Below are positions 49,401-61,174 of a stretch of DNA of 64,000 nucleotides, piece after piece. The notes beneath the pieces were generated by a model that saw nothing but the letters and a program-made list of their open reading frames with translations, did not search any database and was not told the DNA's origin. This DNA comes from Bugula neritina. Taxonomy: Eukaryota; Bryozoa; Gymnolaemata; Cheilostomatida; Bugulidae. The position numbers were made by a program, and so were the translations under genes. Numbering within the stretch: position 1 is the first letter of the stretch; each line of letters starts with the position of its first letter. The stretch is from assembly GCA_964035545.1 (NCBI GenBank), contig OZ037769.1, positions 1,224,501 to 1,288,500 on the forward strand. Reading direction: 5' to 3'.

Positions 49401-52257
49401 TCATATATCCTTCAGATAGTCTCTGTTAATAGAGGTTTTAACTTCCAGCAGAGAATTCATGTTCATGTATGCTAGACCGTCACACCTCTTAGTTGGTATA
49501 CATGAGGGGAATATGAGTAGCACCAGTAATAACAAAAGCTTCAAAAGCTAAATAGCTATGAGTAGCACCAGTAATAACAACGGCTGCAATAGCTGCGCCA
49601 TTATGTTAGCAGAGTTGTGAGAGCTATTGAAAACACAACCTCTCTCTATGGAGACTGGCAGTGTAGCAGACCGACCTCGAAGTGAATGACCAGGAACCAG
49701 CACACCCAGAGATGACAAAGTTCTCATTAGAATCAGCAAGAAGGATTGCCACAAGACAAGTCATGAGTTGGCAAAAGAATGGTCAGAATCAACAGGAACA
49801 GCAGCTTCGACATCTCTGATAAGGTGAAGATCGCTGAGCCATGGCCTACGTGGCTGCAAAGCAAAAAGGAAGCCTCTACTAACCGAGAAGCAACGAAAAA
49901 GCAGGCTACTGGTGAGCCAGGGAACATGCTAGTTGGACAGTGAATGATTGGAAAAAAGCAATTTTTTCAGATGAATCCACATTTAATTTGAACAATCATG
50001 CAGGAAACTGTTTTGTTAGAAGATGTCAGTATGAGGAATATAACCCCCAATGCATAGTTCCAACAATTAGGCACCCTATCAGTGTTATGTTCTTGGGTTG
50101 CATAACATCAAAAAGTGTAGGTCGACTCAGTATTTGCTCTGGAATGATGAATGCCCAAAAATATATAGAAACCCCGGATGCTAAATTTCTTCTAACTATT
50201 AAAAACTTTTTTTCAAATAAATTTTACATATTTCAAGATGACAATGCACCATGCCATCGGGCAAAATCTGTTAAAGAGTGGATGAAAAGGCAAAGTGTCT
50301 CAATGCTTAGCTGGCCAGTACAAAGTCCCAACTTGAACCCAATAGAACATCTGTGGTCAAGAATGGCTAAAATAGTCTCCACACAGAAGCCAATAACTAA
50401 GGTGACACTCATAGAGTCCGTAATCCATGCATGGCATCATGTTGTGACTAAGGGCGAGTTGGAGAAGCTGTAGGAGTCGATGCTTTGTCGATGCCGACAT
50501 GTGATTAAGAAAAAAAACTGGCCAACAAAATATTGACACTAAAATTTAAAACACTGTGTTGTAATGCTGCTATAAGGTGTAGAACAAATCACATATGATA
50601 CTTTTTTTAATTTTAAATAAAATAGCACTATGTAATACAGTACACACAAATTGTGAGAGCATCAATTAATTCCCATATATGCATAGTAGCGCATTACTTT
50701 ATCCAAATTTGAGGAGGAAATAAAAAGTGACACTAAAATAATTTATATCACTGAGATAGGGAGATCTGAAGAACCACTTTGATAGGCACCAAACCTATGG
50801 AAATGTTTTTCTTATGTTGTAAAATTAGCTTGGAACATTGCAATACTGAAAAACAATAAAGCATTCTTAAACTTTTCCATAGCACTAAAATTTATATATT
50901 ATTGAACGTAGCTTATTGTTGAATTGGCAACACATATGTGCTAGGTACATCGTTATACATCATTCTAATTACCATAATATATTATAATGAGTTCACATCC
51001 AGTTATATATCTATCTTCTAGATGTGAGTAAAATAGTATTTGATTTAGACTACCGTTTCTTCCATGCTATAGCCTTAATTCTTAATTATATATGATAGAA
51101 TCATACCTATAAATATCACCTGTTGTTAATAGAAAATTTAAATTATGTGAAGTGCATTCATACACACCTATTAGACACTCCATCAAGTGGTTAGTTCATT
51201 AGTAGGACAGTATAATTCACTTGCTGATTACTCTTACTATACTGCATCACTTACCAAAATGGTCACCCTATTCTGTAAACATAGGGAGAGGAAAATCTAC
51301 TATATATATCAAACAATTTATAGCCTACACTACATGAATCAAGAGTGCATAGTAAATAATCAAATATTCGTAAGATGGCATTTTTTAGAACTGCTTATAT
51401 ACTTTTCAGTGAATATAGCAGAAGGAAGATATACATTCAGCAAGACTCATCATAACATATACGTGGTTAGTGGGAAAGCAGTAGATGTAAACCCTAGGTC
51501 GTTTTATAGAAGTGAAGACAAACCTGACCAGTGGTGGAGAGTTAAACTGGATGAGACTGTATATGTTAGAGTACTAGCTATTCGTAATAAAGATTGTGAG
51601 TATAATATTTTTGTTAATAATTTACAAAGCAGCTTATTTGCTACTTAATCAGAACTTAAGTATTAAAGAGTTGAAATAATTGCCCAACTATAGTTAGGGT
51701 AAATTTTAGGATAAGGTAGAGGCATATTTTAAAAAAAGAAAGATTACCATCGCAAAAGTGATAGAATGACATTTGTCGAACTACTTTAAATATTTAGAAA
51801 TCGGTTTTATTCAATTTAGTTAAGAGATTTAGGTTTCATTCTTTAAACGTAATGTAAATAGCTTTATCTTCTACTATTTTTACTCTATATAAACACCCAT
51901 AAGACTTTTGGGAAATAACATACAACTTTTTTTACGAACAATTCAATAAAATCCAATAAAATTCTTTTTTGTTTTACTTCAGCTGAGAGGTTTAAAGACG
52001 TATCAATCCTGTCATCAACACACTCCACAATAACAGAAGATCCAACACCTACAAGTTCAGAATGGACTCTGGTCATGTCTGGAATATCACGAGAATCAGA
52101 TAGAAGTTCTACAGAGCTTACATATAACTTTGATCTAACAAACGAGTTACAAACTAGACACATTGCACTCTACAGCTCTAATAGTATTGGACTGAGCATG
52201 CTAGAAGTTCAGATATTTGCATATGGTAAGTGGTTTAACGTTATATTTCATTTGTAC

Positions 52258-52349
<92 letters not shown>

Positions 52350-55300
52350 TCACAGAAGTTTATAGTCGCTATCCCTGTGAGAAACTCCTGATGGAAAGGG
52401 TTTTTGGTAAAATGGGCTGAAAGCTTATTTAATTGAAACTATCATTGAAATTAAGGGTTGACAGAAAGGGATTGCTTTATAGTTTACGGATGTTTAAACA
52501 AAACACTTTCCATTGGTTGTTTTTAGACTTGATGCTTACATGGCAAGACTCTTCAGCGATGTTGGCAGCAACCAGTAGTTCATGTTTGACTCTCACATGG
52601 ACACGACCAGATGCAGAATTTGGTGAAATATCTAATTATAGAGTTAGTATTTATATTACTTGTATTTACTATACTATCCATTCTCTTAAAACAATTCAAA
52701 GTTAGTTCAAGTTTATTAAAATACATGAGATAATTTATGTTTAGTACAAGTGTACTTCACAAGATGACTGGACTATCACAGAGAACACCGAGTTACAGAC
52801 ACAGATATGTGGATATTCCCATTCTACAGATGTACAGTGTGAGCTGGAAGCATGGAACAGTCATCAGTACAGTTCAATTACTACTTCTGTAGTTCAAACC
52901 CTCTGTCTAGGTATGGCTTGACATATAGAAGTCATTTGGGCAATTTGTTTTTTATGTAACAAAGGTCTGATTATAAGTATAATTTGATTATTTTATCTGA
53001 CATTATTATTACAATGAACGTATAGTAAAACTAGCTATTCAAACTTTTCCAGATATTTTCCTATATTAAAAGTATGTTTTATATAAATAATGTCAACATA
53101 ACTAGTTATTTCAGTCTCTATTAGAATATACGTAAGTTAGTTACATGCATGCTTTAAATAATTTAATTAAAAGCCAAATTTATTTCAGCTCCTTCAAAGC
53201 CAACAGCAGTTAAATTAACAAGCGCCACACCAGTTAGAATGGTGAGAGATGGTAAAGTTCAACTACTGTATTCTGTACAGTGGACTGTAAGTATTATTGG
53301 ATAAAGTGTAATGTTAAGATTTTCGCTTGATAGTCACAAAATGACGATTTGGATACTGCCCATTCCAAAACACTTCATTTATAAGAAAATGTTTTCAACA
53401 TGCTGAAATTTTGTATACATACTATAGCAAACTTACATAAATATATACTTGTAAAAGTAAAATAAATTATTATAGTTCAATAATGACTTAACATATAGCT
53501 ATTTTTGTCAAAACCAGTTAGAAGAAATTTAGAAAACATTATAGAACAGTGTAGGAACTCTTCCATTTAGCACATATTTTTATTTCCCTCTTTGGTCTTT
53601 TTAATGAGGTAATGATTCACAATTGTATATTTCCATTTCTTGCTTTAGACACCCCAAAGTTCAAACTGTGAAAATATAACAGGATATGATGTAAGATATC
53701 CAACAACTGAATCTACACCTACACAAGTCAGTAGTACCAGTACTAGCATACTGACAGGTGGTGATGTGGAGATAACTTTCTCTGTTAGAGCTAAGAACAA
53801 TGATCACCTTTACTCAGACTATGAGACAATTGTGTTTACATCTCCTAAATTAGGTGAGATTATATGACTATGTTCAATCTATTAACAATAAACTATTTTT
53901 GTATAGTAAATAATGTTTATATTTCAGAATTTGTTGCAGCTTAAAAACAAAATTTGTCAAATTGTTTTATTCAAAAGGTCCAATTTGGAGCTGTACTCCC
54001 CAGCTTTTTATCCACCCTTCTAGCAGTGAGTGTGTTTCTCTATCCTGGACTCTACCAGATTATTCTAATGGTGATATACAAAAGTATGAGGTGAGATATT
54101 CTCATTCTATATAGATTTTGTGTTAAACATTTTTTTTGTAATTATGTATTATTCAGCTGCAGCTGAATAATACATAATTGCAAAAACAAGTTTTCAGTTC
54201 TTATTGAAATGTTTCTAGATCAAGTGTACGGGTCAAACAGACTGGGCAGAAGTTGAGTCATCTAAACTGGACACACTTGCCTGTGGACTTTCTCCAGACA
54301 CAGAAGTAGAGTGTACAGTGAGAGCATGGAATGAACAGACATTCAGTGATGTCATTACATCGGATAAAATCAAGACTTACTGTTCAGGTATCTTTTTATA
54401 AAATACATTATTCTGGATAATCAAATTTTATTGCCTTATGTAAACATATTTCTGTAGGCAAATGATAAAAAGAGTCGAGAGACATATATTAGTTTATGAG
54501 ATTGTTTCAGGTAAAAATTGTATGATTTATAATTGTCCACTTTGTAACAGCTTCTACGTCTCCAGGAAGTATTCAGTTCAATGACAAAGGTTTAAAAACA
54601 GATAGTAGCAGAAAAAGAAGGGAATATCTCATTACTTGGCAGGTCTGTGTATATAGTTTATCAAATAATAATGTAACAGAGAACTATAATGTCGCGTATT
54701 ATATCCAATGCAAGTGTCCTTTTAAATTAAAGAAGCTATCATTTTTTCAATCAAAGAGTTTACTTACATTGTTCAAAGAAACAAAAAATTTCATTGTTTT
54801 TGTATTCAAATGCAACATGAGCATATTGATAGCTTACCTTGTTACATAACAGGCCCCATCTACAATAAACTGTGACAGTATAGCAGAGTATGAGATAAGA
54901 TTTCCAACATCCTCTTCTGATATAATAACAATGACCTCTAGAAGTATGACAGTGTATACAGAAGGTGATGTAGAGGTCAGCTTCTGGGTGAGAGCTGTGA
55001 ACAATGCTGGAAATATATCTGAACCTCGTATTAGGACTATTACTACTGCTACTTTCAGTAAGTCATTCTATGAATAAATGTATATATAACATACACATCT
55101 CTTTCAATAGGCATTTGTATTATATTTATTATATTATTGTATTTATGCAAGAAATAATTGGTTTTCTTCAAAATATATAATTTACCAGTAATATAATATG
55201 AATATGTGACTTAGTATATTAAATCCTTTTGATTAAGGCATTAACATATTTTTTTATATAAACTTCAGTTTATAAACCAAAATTTATTTATGAGTATTTT

Positions 55301-58300
55301 GAGGCCTAAGTCAACGATAGTTAATACCTAGTCACTTAGTATGCTTTTATTGATATATTCTTTAGTGTATTGCAGCCAACTGTTGCTTTAATAATTATTC
55401 CTTAAAAAATTGTTAAAATGCTATTAAAATCACTTTTACAAAAAGGTATAATACATTTATTTGCAATAGTTTCAAGCATTTTGGTTACAATTATAATTAT
55501 ATTTATAATAGGCTAAACATTCCTTACAAATCTTTCATCCTTCTGAAGTTCAAGTGCAAAGGGACTCTTTTTCAAGTAATGTATCCTCATGAAAATTACA
55601 AAATTAATTTCCTTGTGTACACAATTCTTTATCTCAAAACATTTCTAGGGCCCCAGATAGCACCAAAAGATTTCCAGTTGAAAGTTATCAACTCAAGTTG
55701 TATAAGGTTGTCATGGCAACCACCAGAATATCCTAATGGACCAATCACACAGTATGAGGTAAATATTTAAATAACAAATATATACACTGTAATTATTACA
55801 CATTTATTATAATGTTTGGTGGTGCTTGATACTTCAAAAATCAGTTGGTATATCATATACTTTAAATTTATCTCATATTTTTGTTTAGTTTAAAAAAGTC
55901 AAATTAAAGCCTAAAATTGTGACTCATTGTAGTACAAGTGTACTGGACACAGTGACTGGCTCGTTGTTGAGAAGACAACTCTTGACTCTGTAGTATGTGG
56001 ATATTCAGCCCATCAGCTGGTAGAATGTGAAATATTCGCTAAAAACAGCGAAAGAAAGAGTGATGGTGCGGAAAATAATGCAAAAACCTTTTGTGCAGGT
56101 AGTTGTCTATTGTCACTAATACCATAGCTCTGTTTGTTTGCTGTAATACATCAGGAACCTAAGTATAAATGTAGTGTAACTTCTTCTCATAACATATTTC
56201 AGCCCCAGAGTTCCACTTTGATTTGTCTCCATACATCCTAGGAGAAGCCTCTAACAACTCAGATGGTCTCGCAGAAATCAACTTGAATCTACTTAATTCC
56301 TCAGTGGTAGGTTTAATTTAAAGTAATAAGTTGATTTTTAAATTGCTTCCTATGATTAGTAACTTCATTTTTTGCAAAGTATTTTGTATGCAAACTTGAG
56401 TAAAGTCATCCAAGGAAATCTGCTACGATATACAAAAAAAAATTTAAACACTTTTGCTTAAATGCTTTTTTTATCGACTTATCATCATTCGTATTCTATG
56501 ACAAGTTAAATAAGTCTACTTTGTGTTTTAAAAGCAAAACATAACTTTAATTTTGTCTCAATTTTCACAGAACAGAATAAACTGTGCCTCACTCACAAGT
56601 CTAGAGTATAAACTCAGTGATCAAGACAACTACACAAACGCTGGAGAATTCATTTATGGACTACAACCCTACACTAACTACACTCTGTATATCAGAGCTA
56701 CTAATAATGAGCAATTTACTCAGAATCTAACTTGGACACTGCTGACCAAACAGCTGGGTAATTATTGCTTAAATTTACTAAATATCCAGACTATATTGTA
56801 TACACATATTATGTTGTGTTGAACTGGGCTCTTTTAATATTTATAAAAGATATTTATTTGTTTTCAATAATTTACCTACCAAAATGGCTTGATCTGAAAT
56901 ATTATCTTTACTATTTTAGCTCCAAGTGATTCTCCAAGAATAATCACAGACTTTGAAGCCAGCTGTGTGAATTTAACCATTTCTCCACCTGAGCATCCTA
57001 ATGGACTTTTAACACATTACTCTGTAAGTTGTAAACTAAAATGAGGGTTTGTTTAGAGCTTCAATATTTTCCAGTATTGAAATGACAATAGAACAGTAGT
57101 AATCACATTTTCAAAATGTTTTTTTTTCTATAGTATGCATGCAATGAGGTGAACATATTAGGAATAGATGAGAATCTCACCAAAGTTGTTAATAACATAT
57201 CTGTGAGTTATAATGAGAAAAAGGAAACTAAACTATCACTCTGTAACCTGACCTCAGCAACCAGAATTAGATGTACAGTAAGAGCTGTGAACAGTGCTGG
57301 AGAAAGTCCAGTGAAAGTGGTGGATGGATACACCAAACTTAAATGTAAGCAAAGCCACATTTAAACACTTTAAGCACATCAAAGATTGCAGTAGAAATAA
57401 TTTTCAGAAAAAATTTGTAGAAGCAGACTTTGAAGGATAAAATCAAAATTTGAGTTTACTTTGCTGAAAAAGCTATAATGTAAAAGAATACGCCATAAAT
57501 AAAGGAGAATATTGCATGATTTTACTATTTATCTCAACTAGCATTTCCAAATAAAGATTTTGTTCAGAGCAAACCAACTGTTCCAATTGTCAAGATATGG
57601 TTTATTACACTGTTTGAATATTTTTACTTTTTAAAATATTTAAAACAATTATTTTTAGAGATTATTTTATTTAAATTGATAAAAAAATTTCATCACAAAT
57701 GAAGTGTTAACTATAATTATATTCTAGTGAAAGAGGGAAATGATATTATAGCACAAATAGCGCCATCTTCTCTTCCTGGGGAGCTGCTTTTAATAACCAT
57801 TCCCACACCTTTTTTTGAGAATGGAGAAGTGAGGTTTGTCTAGTCTATATATAAAACACAAATTTACATGATGTGATAGTAATTGACAGGAAATGCCAGT
57901 TAAACACTCATCCAAAAATCGCAATGATTGTAATTTTTTTTCCAGCAAGTACCAAATAGTTCTCCAACAACAATCTCAGCAGAACAGAAAGAAGAGAGAT
58001 TTCTCATTAGAAAGTGACGAATGTAACTCAACTCAACTATTCCACTACTCTGTATCTCAAGAGAAAGGGTTAACATGTTACATAACAGCAGAGATAGATG
58101 TAGAGTCAGATGGTGAAACAACAGTCAATATTGGTGATGGTAAAACATATGGTGGATATGAGAATGTGGATCTGGTTCCTGGAGCAGATTACTTCTTGGT
58201 GGTTGTTATACTAGTAAAGGTAGAGGTAAGAGTTTGCTGAATGCTAAATTTCGTTGAAAAAGTTATCATATATAGATGCTTTTGAAACCGCAAACAATTT

Positions 58301-59710
58301 GCCCTCCTTCCTTACAAAGCAGAGGTAAATGTATATCTACTACATTTTATCATTCAGTACAGTGAATATTTCTGCACGGGGTTATTCAACTAAATTTTTA
58401 CCAGAAAATTAAACAAGTTTTAAATTATTGTTTTAAATTTTGACCACAATTTTATCAATTATTGTATTTTGTTCTATTTTTAGGCAGCTGAGGAGCTATT
58501 ACAATATTTCTTGCCCCTTCTTGAGTTCAAAAGTACGTATGAAGTTACGTTATCCATAAAAACTAAAAATGCTTATATGTTGCATTGCAGCAGTTTTTAC
58601 CTAAGCTTCTCTTCATGCACAAATATTATGTAGCTTTACATAATATATTTTCAAACTATTTATACTAATAATGTAACTATATTCATTGCTGTCTCATGAC
58701 AGATACTCTTTCACTGAAGTGTATAGAGCCTCCACCAGTAGCCAACTCAGATATCATAACCAGTGATACAGTCAACCTGGGTTCTGTGGTTATTTACTCT
58801 TGTAAAGTGGGGTTTACTAAAACTCAGGGAGAACAGCTGGCCTGTCAACTGGTGGGAGATAAAACTGAGTGGGTTGGAGAATTGACAGTCTGTAGAGCAG
58901 CTGACAAACCAAGTAACAAAACAGGTGCAACTAAAACCTGCGTGTTTAAGTTTTGTCTATATAATGTTTTAATTTATTTTTATGTTACTTGTTTAACTGT
59001 CAGCTCAGATTAAAATCACTCTGTTATGCTTTGATAAAACAAAAATAATTACTATCACACACCTCAATAAATTGCTCTTTTAAAAAAAAAAGTTTTCTTG
59101 CCATAAATTAAGCTACATGTAAACGTAATCACATAAAATGTCGATAAATTTAAAGCAGCCATAAATTGAACATATTGTATATTGTATATATTCACTATTC
59201 ACTATTCACTTTCAATAAAATTTAAGCACTCATGAAATGCAATCTAGAATCCTACTTTTAGGACTAATAGCTGGTTTGGTCACAGTCTCCTGTTTAGTGG
59301 TGGGTCTGGTTGTCGTGGTGGTGGTTCTGGTATGCAGAAGTCAGAGAAGTAAAGGAGCACCACCCTCAGAATTAGTGGATCTGGACACAATCAACCAATC
59401 AAAAAGAAGTGAGTATGAAGAACCAGACCTGATGTCTACAAGGACTTCTAGTAAAGTGATAGATGACACATACAGCAAGGTGGATGATGGAACCTATAGC
59501 AAGGTTGATGACAGTTATAGTAAGGTGGTTGATGACACATATAGTAAGGTGGTTGATGACACATACAGCAGACTTGATGGACCTGGGGATACCCATAATT
59601 ATGATAAGATTGAGATTTCTAACAGAAATAAAGATAACAAACCATCATCTTCTAATGTAGATGCAGCAGGTGGTGATCCTCTTTATATCAATAGACTGGG
59701 TTGTAATTAG
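46481..59710 (+). CDS. B3: single-pass membrane receptor, lectin-like/FN3/sushi, 24 exons
   Basis: Coding length 4077 nt (1358 residues). Exon 1 (46481-46550) encodes signal peptide [20 protein letters not shown]. Order: two lectin-like domains, FN3 x8 (the last with a long insertion and an RKKR site), one sushi domain, one transmembrane helix, cytoplasmic tail with repeated Tyr motifs. The front half (to 55057) is paralogous to B1/B2; the back half (55649-59710) has no counterpart in B1 or B2 beyond general FN3 and sushi similarity. Intron 3 (48346-51409) was enlarged by a Tc1 element with a nested retroelement; splice sites around it are intact. Likely an adhesion or recognition receptor that signals through phosphotyrosine adaptors; this is inferred from architecture only. 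It lacks a kinase or phosphatase domain. Confidence 0.78.
46929..46985 (+). pseudogene. Possible relic of a signal-peptide exon end in B3 intron 1
   Basis: AACTCTTTTTCTCCAG|GTATAT followed by a stretch ending AATATATGAGTTTATGATCT resembles the 3' end of the signal exon and its donor flank (AACTCTTACTCTCCAG|GTATGT; B1 continues AATATATGAATTTATAATCT). It sits inside an internal duplication of B3 intron 1 whose two copies share TTTTGATCTCATTCA and TTATGATTAGTAAA. It could be a leftover of an older gene start. Confidence 0.35.
47275..55057 (+). CDS. B3 exons 2-13: lectin-like pair and four FN3 domains
   Basis: Exons 47275-47460, 48106-48345, 51410-51595, 51983-52225, 52527-52642, 52745-52910, 53189-53286, 53649-53853, 53978-54090, 54219-54387, 54551-54642, 54853-55057. 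Domain 1: [48 protein letters not shown]. Domain 2: [36 protein letters not shown]. The FN3 domains match those of B2 exon for exon. The first FN3 of the unit and its intron are nearly identical to B2, whereas the second FN3 and flanking introns are closest to B1 unit 2 (shared palindrome and CTAGCAGTGAG), so this region is itself recombinant. Confidence 0.78.
48870..50473 (+). pseudogene. Tc1/mariner-like transposase, disrupted
   Basis: N-terminal helix-turn-helix part at 48870-49004 ([20 protein letters not shown] then QIIKKF), interrupted by the nested insertion, resuming at 49651 with [11 protein letters not shown]. The catalytic part is in one open frame from about 49922 to 50473: IFSDES (first Asp), FQDDNAPCH (second Asp) and [14 protein letters not shown] (Glu), the DD34E signature of Tc1 elements. 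Between 49651 and 49920 there are two in-frame stops and a one-base frame change, so the gene is inactive even apart from the insertion. The family's proteins are about 340 residues. Confidence 0.85.
49005..49650 (-). mobile_element. Truncated non-LTR retrotransposon nested in the Tc1 element
   Basis: The insertion splits the transposase between its helix-turn-helix and linker codons. Read on the minus strand it has a piece (about 49240-49330) encoding [20 protein letters not shown], the pattern found at the start of apurinic-type endonuclease domains of CR1/L2-like non-LTR elements, and ends with AATAAAATC followed by AATC repeats (49005-49025 on the + strand), a typical microsatellite-like 3' tail. 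The middle of the element is missing, so it is an internally deleted copy. A partly repeated block ATGAGTAGCACCAGTAATAA occurs twice near 49513 and 49558. Confidence 0.55.
52255..52346. repeat. TA microsatellite, B3 intron
   Basis: About 90 bp of TA repeat in the intron between the second lectin-like domain and the first FN3, the same place as in B1 (twice) and B2. It is followed by about 150 bp (52347-52500) not shared with the paralogues. Confidence 0.95.
54135..54190. repeat. Palindrome shared with B1 unit 2
   Basis: Same inverted repeat as at 17445-17498, around TTATTCAGCTG/CAGCTGAATAA, with one mismatch in the outer arm. Confidence 0.8.
55649..57344 (+). CDS. B3 exons 14-19: three receptor-specific FN3 domains
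   Basis: Exons 55649-55758 + 55933-56098, 56203-56306 + 56571-56757, 56920-57023 + 57134-57344. The first has the classic FN3 core ([20 protein letters not shown] then YE) and is split after strand C, followed by KCTGHSDW. The second is split after strand B and has [14 protein letters not shown]. The third is split after strand C and ends [19 protein letters not shown]. Several N-x-S/T sites are present. These domains have no exon counterpart in B1/B2, where the sushi block starts at this point. Confidence 0.78.
57728..58532 (+). CDS. B3 exons 20-22: membrane-proximal FN3 with RKKR site
   Basis: Exons 57728-57833, 57946-58225, 58484-58532. FN3 start: [20 protein letters not shown] then ENGEV; strand [11 protein letters not shown]. 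Right after it comes [12 protein letters not shown], with RKKR encoded at 57986-57997, a furin-type consensus. The following segment is longer than in ordinary FN3 domains and ends in a strand-rich piece ([16 protein letters not shown]). This resembles the cleavable juxtamembrane FN3 region of LAR-type receptor phosphatases, by analogy only. The internal split is phase 2, unlike the phase-0 splits of all other FN3s here. Exon 21 could end at 58219 instead of 58225, both in frame. Confidence 0.65.
58703..58924 (+). CDS. B3 exon 23: sushi/CCP domain
   Basis: One exon, phase 1 at both ends. Cys pattern: [31 protein letters not shown], then [11 protein letters not shown], giving the four cysteines and Trp of a sushi module. 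A short hydrophilic stalk (DKPSNKTG) with an N-glycosylation site leads to the transmembrane exon. It is the only sushi domain in B3, against about ten in B1/B2. Confidence 0.8.
59262..59710 (+). CDS. B3 exon 24: transmembrane helix and Tyr-rich cytoplasmic tail
   Basis: Starts with a strongly hydrophobic segment of about 27 residues ([20 protein letters not shown] then VVLVC), followed by the positive stop-transfer stretch RSQRSK. The tail of about 120 residues contains YEEP, five repeated tyrosine motifs (YSKV four times, YSRL once; Tyr codons at 59471, 59495, 59516, 59540, 59564), YDKI and a C-terminal YINR. The Tyr repeats are 7-8 residues apart and separated by acidic DD/VDD spacers. YxxV/L/I fits SH2 ligand or AP-2 endocytosis motifs, and YxN fits Grb2-type SH2 ligands. 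The stop codon is TAG at 59708-59710. Confidence 0.85.
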
Positions 59711-60033
59711 TTATTAAGTTTATTCTACTCTAACATTATAGTATTTAGTAAACTAATGTACTTTTATATGCTTATCATCTCATACCAATTCAAAAGTTTG
59801 GTTGAATACTTTTTACTAACGTCTGCAATAATATCCCTTACAAACTAAACCAACTTTTACCTGGTATATATAAATATATTTTGCATTTTGTTTGTTTTTA
59901 TTGACTATCACATGTTGCGCCATACTAATACATTTTCTCATAGTTTGTCTATCTGAAAAATATTTTCTTATTTATGTATTCTTACAATTTTTAAACCTTT
60001 CACTCACACTTTGCTTTTTTAAAGTAATCTTTT

Positions 60034-60039
60034 AATAAA
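60034..60039 (+). terminator. Candidate poly(A) signal of B3
   Basis: First AATAAA at a typical distance after the B3 stop; less certain than in B1/B2 because there is no paralogous copy to compare. Confidence 0.45.
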
Positions 60040-61106
60040 CTTAAAGTATGATGCAAGGTTTTTAATGGGTACTATTTAACAAATCACTGAATAAATTCAT
60101 AGTATTATTACTAAGTATAGTGTTTGTGAAAACAGATAAAATACCGTGATGAATAATTATGAGGTTGACCCTCTGTGTGAACAAGGTGAGGATAACTAAA
60201 AATAACTCAACTGTATGACCTATTGTGTACTGCAATGTTCTGTGTTGTATCAGGAAATTATATAGAAATGTGGAATATGATGGAATAATTTATTATACTG
60301 TAGCTGGTAGTTTTACTCTAATAATATTCATAGTATATAAACACTCATAGAGATTTTTAATGCAAATAACATTTCTCTGAACAGAAATATAAGTTAGTAC
60401 ATATCAGTCTGAAGAATGGGCAGTTCCAGAGTAGAAACAGGTTCGAAATCAATCTATTAGATGCATTATACAAGAAGAGTTTTTAATAGCTGTGGTATAA
60501 TTTCTACTCATGTGATTGTGAATATAACTCAGTCTATTCATATATTTCTGCTCTATTACACACATATACTAATGAATGATCAAACTAAATATAAAAGCTA
60601 TCTTGATTACTAATATACCCATTGAATTGTGTTACATTGTGATGTAAAGCCTAAAAACTAACTTAGAAAAGATCTCTAAGACCAGCAAATTTACTATTGA
60701 CAAGGAAGTTGTTTTAACTTGAAACTAGACTTGTATATTACTTTAGATTGACTTCAAATAGCTCTAACCTAATTTCTACTCATGTGACTGTGTGTCTAAC
60801 TACTTATCAGTCTATACAAATATTTTTGTTCTATTTTCTTTTAACTAATGAATTCTCAAACTGAATAGAAAGCCTTCTATTAGCAAAAGCAAGAAAAAGC
60901 TGACAAAAGATCTATAGAACAGATTTATATTATTATAGAAACTCAACAATGAACAGGGAAGTTGTTTTAAACTAAACTTCTTTACACAATATATTCTATT
61001 GTGAGTTAAACCCTAATATGTTCTACATAGCACTTCAGTAACACATGTATGTGAGGGTAGAATAGGTTAAGAAACAGCCTAGAGTAAATTTTTGAAGTAG
61101 ATTATT

Positions 61107-61174
61107 CATACTGTGTTGGGTGAAAGAAGACAATATATTAGTTACAGTATCTATGAAGGTCAACTAAGCAGAAG
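61107..61174 (+). promoter_or_regulatory. Conserved 5' flank / 5'UTR of B4
   Basis: Fourth copy of the conserved block, ending GGTCAACTAAGCAGAAG at the ATG; one change (GTGTTGGGTGAAAG) against the others. Confidence 0.5.

Larger units (their letters stand above)
48519..50883. mobile_element. Tc1/mariner insertion in B3 intron 3, with nested element
   Basis: Comparison with the same intron of B2 and B4 shows about 2.36 kb of extra DNA between GTGTAGAAATT and ACTAAAATTTATAT. It contains a broken Tc1-type transposase in the + orientation and a non-LTR fragment nested inside it. I could not identify terminal inverted repeats by eye; a TA lies near both edges, as expected for Tc1 target sites, but exact ends are uncertain. 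Confidence 0.7.
59711..61174. other. B3 3'UTR and B3-B4 intergenic region
   Basis: The 3'UTR probably ends after AATAAA at 60034-60039, about 325 nt past the stop; a second AATAAA follows near 60090. From about 60500 the DNA matches the regions upstream of B2 and B3 (AACTAATGAAT..CAAACTGAATAGAAAG). No exon seen. Confidence 0.6.

Noticed and set aside
49548-49927. Minus-strand frames opposite the transposase
   Set aside because: They are antisense to the decayed Tc1 transposase and have no recognisable domain.
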